A DNA stretch of 64,000 nt from JAWWOW01 sp033851265 (GTDB taxonomy: Bacteria > Actinomycetota > Actinomycetes > JAWWOW01), in contig JAWWOW010000025.1 of assembly GCA_033851265.1 (NCBI GenBank), positions 124,001 through 188,000 of the forward strand, in the 5' to 3' direction. The notes beneath the pieces were generated by a model. That model had not been told where the DNA came from, did not search any database, and worked only from the letters and a program-made list of their open reading frames with translations. The first letter of the stretch is position 1; every line of letters starts with the position of its first letter. Shown piece after piece: positions 26,119 to 32,992 of the stretch. The position numbers and the translations under genes were made by a program.

Positions 26119-27314
26119 CAAGCCACTGCCTCGGGGTGCAGCCGGGCTAGCGGCTGCCCAGGCGCAACGGGGTCGCCGTCTTCGGCGAGCCATTCGACGA
26201 GAATTCCGCCGTACGGCGTGGAAACAGGGGTGGCATCGCGTCGTGAAGCCACCTGGCCAAGACTTGCACCGGGTGCGAGCACGGTGCCCGGAGTGGCGGG
26301 CTGGGCGTGGAATGTGCCGCCCACCGGAGCGACGACGAGTCGCCACGCCGGGTCGAGATCGTGGGTGACTGCGGCGTTGAACCCGTGAGCTGACACCAGC
26401 GCACGTGCGTTGTCGAGGTCGTCGGGGCTGCGCAGCGCGACCACCTCGATGCCTTTCATGTCGCGGCGTACGACGCCGGCGAGTGTGCCGGCGGGGGCAA
26501 GCTCGATGACGGCGGTCACGTCGAGTTCGCGCATCGTCGCCATGCACAGATCCCAACGCACGGGTGCGCTGACTTGAGCGACGAGGCGCGCCAACAGGTC
26601 GGCGCCGGACGTCACGATCGCGCCGTCGAAGTTCGACAGCATTCGGGTGGCAGGGTCCTCGACAGGCACCGCCGGACTCAGCGCCGCGAGGGTGGTCACG
26701 GCTGGCGCCATGTGGCGGGTATGGAACGCACCAGCCACCGAGAGCGGCCGGAGCCGGACTCCGTCTGGTGGTGTCTCGGCGAGCGCGTCGAGCTGTGCAC
26801 GGGTGCCGGCGGCGACGAGCTGGCCGACGCCGTTGACGTTGGCTGCTTCGAGGCCGAGCTTGTCGAGGTGGGCCACCACGTCGTCGAAGGTGCCGCCGAG
26901 CAGCGCGGTCATCCCCGTCTCCTGGGTGGCGGACGCGACCGCCATGGCCCGGCCGCGTTCGCGGACGAAGGTCAGGGCGGCCTCCTCGCTCAGGGCTCCG
27001 CAAAGAGCGGCGGCCGCGAGCTCACCGACGCTGTGGCCGGCAATCACTCCCGCAGCTTCGAAGGCCGCCTTGTCATCGAGGAGAGCGGCGGCGGTGACCA
27101 GCGCGGAGGCGACGAGGAGGGGCTGAGCGACCGCGGTGTCACGGATGGTCTCGGCGTCGGCGGTGGTGCCCGCCGCGAGCAGGTCGATGCCGACGACGGC
27201 CGACCACCAGCGCAGCCGCTCGCGGACCGTGCTGGTGCCCGCGGGCACGTCCAGCCAGGGCTCGAGCATGCCGGGAGCTTGGGCACCCTGACCGGGCGCG
27301 AGCAGCGCGAGCAT
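26118..27314 (-). CDS. fabD: malonyl-CoA:ACP transacylase with C-terminal biotinyl/lipoyl-like extension
   Basis: 398 residues. The transacylase core has GQGAQ near residue 8, nucleophile Ser95 in GHSVGELAAA, Arg120 and His198 in GAFHTRHM. It loads malonyl onto ACP. Typical FabD is about 300-320 residues; here about 77 further residues (322-398) form a beta-rich domain with a VLAPGASLGQVASRRD ... STPYGGILVEWLAEDGDPVAPGQPL pattern like a biotinyl/lipoyl hairpin domain. The position normally occupied by the modified Lys is Tyr-Gly-Gly, so it cannot carry a cofactor in the usual way. First gene of the fabD-H-acpP-F-accD operon. Confidence 0.93.
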   Translation of the reverse strand: MLALLAPGQGAQAPGMLEPWLDVPAGTSTVRERLRWWSAVVGIDLLAAGTTADAETIRDTAVAQPLLVASALVTAAALLDDKAAFEAAGVIAGHSVGELAAAALCGALSEEAALTFVRERGRAMAVASATQETGMTALLGGTFDDVVAHLDKLGLEAANVNGVGQLVAAGTRAQLDALAETPPDGVRLRPLSVAGAFHTRHMAPAVTTLAALSPAVPVEDPATRMLSNFDGAIVTSGADLLARLVAQVSAPVRWDLCMATMRELDVTAVIELAPAGTLAGVVRRDMKGIEVVALRSPDDLDNARALVSAHGFNAAVTHDLDPAWRLVVAPVGGTFHAQPATPGTVLAPGASLGQVASRRDATPVSTPYGGILVEWLAEDGDPVAPGQPLARLHPEAVA

Positions 27315-27380
27315 CCGCTAACCCTGGCAATTTCGTGGTGGGAATGCGCTCACGACTGCGACCAAGTCCCGCGGAGCTGT

Positions 27381-27397
27381 TTGTAGGACTCCTACAA
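27381..27397. promoter_or_regulatory. 17-base perfect palindrome upstream of fabD (candidate FasR operator)
   Basis: TTGTAGGA and TCCTACAA flank a single central C. It sits 67-83 bases before the fabD start and covers the stop codon of the FasR-like gene. Placement fits an operator for the fab operon, since FasR of Streptomyces coelicolor is known to bind the fabD promoter region. Binding here is inferred. Confidence 0.5.
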
Positions 27398-28588
27398 TTC
27401 GGGGGGGATTTGCCGTTCGATGTCCAGCCGACCCAGGGCCAGCGCGACCTGCAGGGCCAGCGCGTCCCGTGGGCTGCCCGCGGCGTACCCGGTGATTTCG
27501 GCCAGTCGACGGAGCCGGTAGCGGACCGTGTTGGCGTGGACGTACATCGCTCGTGCCGTCGCCTCGAGCGACGTGCCCTGCTCGAGGTAGGTCGAGACGG
27601 TCTCCAACAGGTCACCACCGGCGGCGACGAGCGGCCGGTAGACCTGCTCGACGAGGAACTCGCGGGCGTCCGGGTCACCATCGAGGGCCCGCTCCGGGAG
27701 CAACTCGTTCGCGTGCACGAGACGAGGCGCATTCGGCCACGCGGCGGCGGCGTGGTGCCCGGCGAGGGACGCGCGGGCCGATCTCCCGGCGGCGAGCAAG
27801 TCCGGCACCGTCGGACCGAGTACGACCGGACCGTTGCCGAACTCGTCGAGAACGGCGGCGGCCAGGGCGTCACCGTCGCCGCGGCCACCGACGACGACGA
27901 CGAGACGGTCGCCTTGCGCACCGGCCAGCACATCGAGGCCGGCCTTGCGCGCGGCCCGGTGGATCGCCGTGACGACCACCTGCGGCTCGCCCGCCGGCTT
28001 GGTGCCGGCGAGCACTGCGACGTTCGCCGGCGTCGCCCAGCCGAGTGCGGCAGCGCGCGAGTTCAACGCGTCGTCGATTTCATCGCGGACCAATGCATCG
28101 ACAACGAGCGATTCCAACCGCGCGTCCCATGAACCGCGCTGTTCCGCAGCTGCGGCGTAGACCTGCGCGGCTGCGAATGCGATCTCGCGCGAGTACCGCA
28201 CGACAGCCTCGCGCAGCTCGCCTTCGTCACCGGTCGGCGCGAGATCGGAGATCGTCTGTTCGAGAATGTCGACGGTCACGCGCACCATGTCGACGGTCTG
28301 GCGCAGCGTGACTGCTCGGGCAAGCTCTCGTGGCGCCGCGCCGAATACGTCACGCGGAATCTCGGCTGCTCCGTCGGGGCTGCGGTACCACTCGATGAAT
28401 GCAGTGACACCCGCCTGCGCGACAAGGCCGATCCACGCACGGGTCTCGGCCGGCATCGCCCGGAACCAGGGGAGCGTCTCCTCCATCCGGGCCAGTGCCG
28501 CGGACGCGACATCACCGCTGGCCTGCTCCAGGCGGCGGATCAGCGCGTTCTTCGCGCGCACCCCGGGTAGCTCGTGCGCCTCGCTCAC
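27392..28588 (-). CDS. fasR: FasR-like PucR/CdaR-family regulator of fatty acid synthesis
   Basis: 398 residues from GTG 28588. N-terminal and central helical/GGDEF-like regions (about residues 1-310) precede a C-terminal PucR-type helix-turn-helix: LLETVSTYLEQGTSLEATA then MYVHANTVRYRLRRLAEITG. Position directly upstream of fabD on the same strand matches FasR of Streptomyces, an activator of the fabDHPF operon. A longer frame to 29104 crosses the divergent PHP gene and was rejected. 77 bases separate it from fabD. Confidence 0.88.
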   Translation of the reverse strand: MSEAHELPGVRAKNALIRRLEQASGDVASAALARMEETLPWFRAMPAETRAWIGLVAQAGVTAFIEWYRSPDGAAEIPRDVFGAAPRELARAVTLRQTVDMVRVTVDILEQTISDLAPTGDEGELREAVVRYSREIAFAAAQVYAAAAEQRGSWDARLESLVVDALVRDEIDDALNSRAAALGWATPANVAVLAGTKPAGEPQVVVTAIHRAARKAGLDVLAGAQGDRLVVVVGGRGDGDALAAAVLDEFGNGPVVLGPTVPDLLAAGRSARASLAGHHAAAAWPNAPRLVHANELLPERALDGDPDAREFLVEQVYRPLVAAGGDLLETVSTYLEQGTSLEATARAMYVHANTVRYRLRRLAEITGYAAGSPRDALALQVALALGRLDIERQIPPEL

Positions 28589-28660
28589 GTCATCAGTATC
28601 CGCCAGGATCCGAGCAGGCGGGGTTCGTGAGTCGAGACTCGCGGGGGAAGACTGGTCCCC

Positions 28661-29707
28661 GTGGCTAGCAAGCGCGGAGCGGGTGACGGCGGCGTCGATG
28701 CCGCCGTAGCCGCGTTGAACCGGATTGCCTTCCTGTTGGAGCGCACCCGCGAGCCGACCTATCGGGTACAGGCGTTCCGCAAGGCCGCGACCGCAGTCGC
28801 CGATCTGTCCGCGGACGAGTTCGCCGGGCGAGTGAAGGCGGGCACCCTGGAGAAGCTGGCGAACGTCGGCCCGAAGACGGCGGCGGTTGCGTATGAAGTC
28901 GCCGCGGGCGAGGCGCCGTCGTACCTCAAGAAGCTGGAGGAGAAGGCCAGCGGTCCGCTTGTCGAGGCCGGCGACGAGCTGTGCGCGCAGTTGAGAGGTG
29001 ACTTGCATACGCACTCCGACTGGTCGGACGGCGGCAGCCCGATTCGGGAGATGGCGGAAGCATCGAAGGCGCTCGGCCACGAGTACCACGCACTGACCGA
29101 CCACTCACCGCGGTTGACGATTGCGAACGGATTGTCGCCGGAACGCCTGCGTGAGCAGCTGGGCATCGTCGCGGAGTTGAACGCCGAGTTGGCGCCGTAC
29201 CGCATCCTCACCGGCATCGAGGTCGACATCCTCGACGACGGATCGCTCGACCAAGAACCTGAGCTGCTCGACCAACTCGACGTCGTCGTTGCGAGCGTGC
29301 ACAGCAAACTGCGGATGGAGCGCAAGGACATGACCAAGCGGATGGTGGCTGCGGTCACCAATCCGCAGGTCGACGTGCTCGGTCACTGCACTGGACGCAT
29401 CGTGGTCGGACGCGGCCGACCGGAGTCAGAATTCGACCCGGAGCTGGTGTTTCAGGCCTGCATCGACAACGGGGTCGCCGTCGAAATCAACTCGCGACCG
29501 GAACGGCTTGATCCACCGATGCGCTTGTTGGCGTTGGCGCTCGAGATGGGGTGCATGTTCAGCATCGACACCGATGCGCATGCACCGGGCCAGCTGGACT
29601 GGCAACCGTACGGCTGCGCACGCGCAGTCGAAGCCGGGCTCACTGCCGACCGAGTGATCAACACAGGCGGTGTCGACGAGTTGCTGGCCTGGACCCAGCG
29701 GCGTTGA
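28661..29707 (+). CDS. PHP-domain phosphoesterase with helix-hairpin-helix N-terminus (PolX-like)
   Basis: 348 residues, GTG start. Residues 1-95 resemble the HhH region of PolX (LNRIAFLLERTREPTYRVQAFRKAA, LANVGPKTAAVAYEV). From about residue 110 a full PHP domain follows, with metal-ligand motifs GDLHTHSDWSDG, HALTDHSP, ILTGIEVDIL, VASVHS, VLGHCTG and a terminal IDTDAHAPGQL. The polymerase palm of PolX is missing, so it is probably a metal-dependent phosphoesterase or nuclease acting on DNA ends. Divergent from fasR with 72 bases between. Confidence 0.82.
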   Translation: MASKRGAGDGGVDAAVAALNRIAFLLERTREPTYRVQAFRKAATAVADLSADEFAGRVKAGTLEKLANVGPKTAAVAYEVAAGEAPSYLKKLEEKASGPLVEAGDELCAQLRGDLHTHSDWSDGGSPIREMAEASKALGHEYHALTDHSPRLTIANGLSPERLREQLGIVAELNAELAPYRILTGIEVDILDDGSLDQEPELLDQLDVVVASVHSKLRMERKDMTKRMVAAVTNPQVDVLGHCTGRIVVGRGRPESEFDPELVFQACIDNGVAVEINSRPERLDPPMRLLALALEMGCMFSIDTDAHAPGQLDWQPYGCARAVEAGLTADRVINTGGVDELLAWTQRR

Positions 29708-29715
29708 CGCAAAGG

Positions 29716-31086
29716 TCAGCGGGTGAATTGCGTGGTGCGCAGTCCGACGGGCATGTTCGGGGGCGTCGGACGGCGCACCGACGAGTAGTCCAGTGGCGGC
29801 TTGGTGCTGAGGTCGCCGCCCAGGAGTACACGGTTGCCGTGGAGCGCTAGTGCGCGACCGTCGCCGGGCCGGCCCGTCACCCAGCCGTTCGTGCCGAACG
29901 ACGGGTCCGGCGTTCCGTTCGTGAGCAAGCGGAGCGCCTGGGCCCGATAGAAATGAGAGCCGTCAGACCCGGTGTAGGCGACGATGAATCGCGAACCGCT
30001 CACTATCGGCTTCCCGTCTGGCTGGACGACGACGGCTTGGGCGAAGTCGCCGACAACGACCTGTGCCTGAGGTGGAAATGCCGGGTCCGGCGCATCCTCC
30101 CTCTCGAAGAGGTTCCATCCCTGCTGAGCGAAGGTCGTGTCGGGCGAGCCGTTGGCGCTCAGCCGCCATACAAGGAAGCTCTGGTCGTCGTCGTCGCGAT
30201 AGAACCGGAAGCTGCCAGCGAGGTAGATCGCGCCGCCGGGTGCCACTGCGAGACCCAATGTCGGCGCGATGATGCGGTATTGATTGGTCGGGTACGCGAT
30301 CCCGCCGATACCGAAGGTCGCGTCAGGCGCACCTCGTGCTGTGAATCGCGCGACGGTGGCGTTGCCTGCGGTCTCGCTCCCGTTTGAGCCTTCTTGTCCC
30401 GCGACGACGATGCGGCCGTTTCCTGGTTCGATGGCCATGCTGCGTGCGATCGGGATGTCCGCCGACGTGTAGGTCTTGCCCTCGTTGATCGCACGGCCAC
30501 CCACGCCGAATGTCGCGTCCAGCAAACCGTCTGCTCTGATGGCCAGCGCGACGAACGCCCCTGTCGCCGTGCTGCCGCCGATGATGTAACGACGAGCCGT
30601 ACCGACGGCTTGTTCGGCGACACCGACGACGTGCAGCGGTTGATGGAGCAGCGCCAGGGCGGATCGCTTCGCAAAGGGAACATCGGCGACCCCGCGGTCG
30701 CTCCAGCGGCGTATCTGGATCAGTTCTGCGATCGTCGAACGGGCGACCACGATGATGCGACCTGCGTCGTCGATTGCGAGCCCGGCCGGAGATGCCCGGC
30801 CGATGTTCAAGGCGACCGTTCCGCGATCGCCGAAGCTGGTGTCGGGCCTGCCGTTCAACAGGTAGCGCACAAGATGCGTCGCGCCGAGCACAACGATCTT
30901 GCCGTCCGGTTGCACCCGCATCGATGCATTGCCACCGCAGTCACAGGCACGGAACGTCGCCCAGGCGGTGCCCTGCTGGCCGAAGGTCGGATCGACATCG
31001 CCCGGCTTTGCTGAAGCGGGCAATGCGATGGCGCAAACAGTGGCAGCGGCCACAACGCCTGCGAGCCAACGGGCGGGGGATCGCAT
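29716..31086 (-). CDS. secreted delta-60 repeat protein (copy 1)
   Basis: 456 residues. Sec signal (WLAGVVAAATVCAIALPASA) and then repeats about 50-60 residues long, each holding a DPTFG/DTSFGxxG element and a MRVQPDGKIVVLG-type strand: DPTFGQQG, DTSFGDRG, DATFGVGG, DATFGIGG, DTTFAQQG, DPSFGTNG. This is the delta-60 repeat, predicted to build a beta-propeller. Function unknown. It follows a paralogue by 10 bases on the same strand. Confidence 0.85.
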   Translation of the reverse strand: MRSPARWLAGVVAAATVCAIALPASAKPGDVDPTFGQQGTAWATFRACDCGGNASMRVQPDGKIVVLGATHLVRYLLNGRPDTSFGDRGTVALNIGRASPAGLAIDDAGRIIVVARSTIAELIQIRRWSDRGVADVPFAKRSALALLHQPLHVVGVAEQAVGTARRYIIGGSTATGAFVALAIRADGLLDATFGVGGRAINEGKTYTSADIPIARSMAIEPGNGRIVVAGQEGSNGSETAGNATVARFTARGAPDATFGIGGIAYPTNQYRIIAPTLGLAVAPGGAIYLAGSFRFYRDDDDQSFLVWRLSANGSPDTTFAQQGWNLFEREDAPDPAFPPQAQVVVGDFAQAVVVQPDGKPIVSGSRFIVAYTGSDGSHFYRAQALRLLTNGTPDPSFGTNGWVTGRPGDGRALALHGNRVLLGGDLSTKPPLDYSSVRRPTPPNMPVGLRTTQFTR

Positions 31087-31096
31087 CTCTGGTCTC

Positions 31097-32473
31097 TTAA
31101 CCGGCGAAGCGAGAGACCCGGAAGCCGAGCCGCGCGTTCGGCGGGGGCGGGGCGTCTTGATAGGTCGTGCCCGCCGGGCCGCGGTTGCTCAGATCGCCGC
31201 CGATGAGTACGTCACCATTCTGGAGCGCCAGCGCACGGCCGTCACCGGCGAGCCCGACCAACCAGCCGCTCGCACCGAAGGTCAGATCCAGGGCCCCGTT
31301 CGTAAGGAGGCGCACCGTTTCGGTACGGAAGAAGTTGGCGCGGACGCCGACCGGCGCAAAGCCAGTCGTGAAGCGCGAACCGCTCACGATCGCTTTGCCG
31401 TCCGGTTGGATTGTCACGGCGGAAGCGAAGTCGCCGACGGAATCTTGGTTTTCAGGGCGAAGCGCTGGTTCGATGCGCGTTGGCCCATTTAGCACCGTCG
31501 AGCCGTAGCTACCGAACGACTCATCGTCGGAGCCGTCGGGTGTGAGCCGCCAGACGATGAAGTCCTCGCCGCTGTCGCCGCGATCGTAAGAGAAACTCCC
31601 CACCACATAGACCGCACCGCCAGGCGCGACAGCGACCGCGATGCCTGGTGCATCCGTTTCGTAGATGAAGCTCGGAACGGCGAGGCCAGCAGCCCCGAAG
31701 AGGGGATCCGGGATACCCCTCGCCGTAAAGCGCACGACGAGTGGATAACTACCACGGGTTCCGCTCTTGCGCCTCGTCTGGCCGGCGACGATGATCCGAC
31801 CGTTTCCCGGTTCGATCGCCATGCTCCACGCGAAGGGGATATACGGCGCGTAGGAGCCCTGTCCCGAGTTTGTCCCCTGTCCGGCAATGCCGAATGTCAC
31901 ATCTGCGCGGCCGGTCTCTTGTATCCCGAGGACGACGAAGGCCCCGGTTGGGGAACTGCTGCCGATGATGTAACGAGCAGTCGAGCCCACGATTTGCTCG
32001 GCTACGCCGACCGGTACGAGTGGTTGTCTGAAGAGCTTTATCGCGTCCGCGGCCACCGCGAATGCCGTGTCAGCAGCTCCACTCGGAGTCCACCTGCGCA
32101 GCACCGTCCGGCTGAGGGCGGTTGCATGCGCGACGACCACCGCACGACCAGCGCGGTCGACCGCAAGGCCGTCCGCTTTGGCCGTGCCGATGTTCAGCGG
32201 AACAACACCGCCGTTGCCGAATGACTGATCAGGTGTGCCGTCGCTCAGGTAGCGCGCAAGATGCGTCGTTCCGAGTACGACGATCTTGCCGTCGGGTTGC
32301 ACGCGCATCGACGCGTTCCCACCGCAGTTACATGCGCGGAACGACGCCCACGCGATGCCGTCGGCACCGAAGGTCGTGTCCAGGTCGCCAGGTTTCGCCA
32401 ATGCAGGGAGCGCGAGCGCCATTGCGACGCCGGCGGCCGCTGCCATCACGAGCACGGCCCTCGGAACGCGCAT
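31097..32473 (-). CDS. secreted delta-60 repeat protein (copy 2)
   Basis: 458 residues, same architecture as the neighbour: signal peptide, opening KPGDLDTTFGADGIAWASFRACNCGG almost identical to copy 1, and repeats DTTFG, DQSFGNGG, DVTFGIAG, DPLFGAAG, DESFGSYG, DLTFGASG. The CDCGG/CNCGG Cys pair is conserved between the copies. The two genes are a tandem duplication that has diverged, chiefly in the middle. Probably cotranscribed. Confidence 0.85.
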   Translation of the reverse strand: MRVPRAVLVMAAAAGVAMALALPALAKPGDLDTTFGADGIAWASFRACNCGGNASMRVQPDGKIVVLGTTHLARYLSDGTPDQSFGNGGVVPLNIGTAKADGLAVDRAGRAVVVAHATALSRTVLRRWTPSGAADTAFAVAADAIKLFRQPLVPVGVAEQIVGSTARYIIGSSSPTGAFVVLGIQETGRADVTFGIAGQGTNSGQGSYAPYIPFAWSMAIEPGNGRIIVAGQTRRKSGTRGSYPLVVRFTARGIPDPLFGAAGLAVPSFIYETDAPGIAVAVAPGGAVYVVGSFSYDRGDSGEDFIVWRLTPDGSDDESFGSYGSTVLNGPTRIEPALRPENQDSVGDFASAVTIQPDGKAIVSGSRFTTGFAPVGVRANFFRTETVRLLTNGALDLTFGASGWLVGLAGDGRALALQNGDVLIGGDLSNRGPAGTTYQDAPPPPNARLGFRVSRFAG

Positions 32474-32556
32474 CGGCGGCTCGCTCTCGCTGCTGGGTTA
32501 GGCGAGAACGACGCTAGTGAGCGCCAGGGGGCGCCGCCAGGGAGGTTGCTGCCGGT

Positions 32557-32967
32557 TTAGAAGCGCTCGCTCTCGACCTGGCCGCCGACGGCGGCCCATA
32601 TCTCGTTGACGTTGTGGAACTCACGATCGCTCGGCAGGTTCTTCACCAAATCGATGATCGAGTCGGGAGCATTGCGATCGATGACGAGGTCGATCAACTG
32701 CGCCCGCACCGCCGGGTAGGCCTCCTTGCCGATGTAGGTCGCAAGTTCAGCGCGTCCCTCGATGTCGTCGGGTGTCATGCCAGGGGGAGTGCCGCCGACG
32801 AGAGTGGCGTTGGGGACGCGGTCCGCGTCCGGCTGGTCCTCGCCTGATGGTTCCGGGTCCTTCCACTCCTCGGCGTGCGTTGATCGGCCGGCGCGCACCA
32901 AACCTTCGGTTTCGTGTGCCAGCTCGTCGTCCAGCCGGGGACCGTGCTTGTCGCTGCCGCGTTCCAT
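32557..32967 (-). CDS. DUF2795 family protein
   Basis: 136 residues. A charged, disordered N-terminal half (about residues 1-60) precedes the DUF2795 domain: DIEGRAELATYIGKEAYPAVRAQLIDLVIDRNAP then DLVKNLPSDREFHNVNEIWAAVG. Family common in actinobacteria and of unknown function. It lies 25 bases downstream of aceE on the same strand. Confidence 0.8.
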   Translation of the reverse strand: MERGSDKHGPRLDDELAHETEGLVRAGRSTHAEEWKDPEPSGEDQPDADRVPNATLVGGTPPGMTPDDIEGRAELATYIGKEAYPAVRAQLIDLVIDRNAPDSIIDLVKNLPSDREFHNVNEIWAAVGGQVESERF

Positions 32968-32992
32968 GCCTCTTGACTACCCGGGTTGTGCA

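Noticed and set aside
25111..27003. 630-codon reading frame as an N-terminally extended FabH
   Set aside because: The extension lies wholly within fabD and is Arg/Pro-rich; FabH starts normally at 26118.
28629..28640. GAGTCGAGACTC palindrome between fasR and the PHP gene
   Set aside because: Short, GC-neutral and without any supporting promoter elements; chance is likely.
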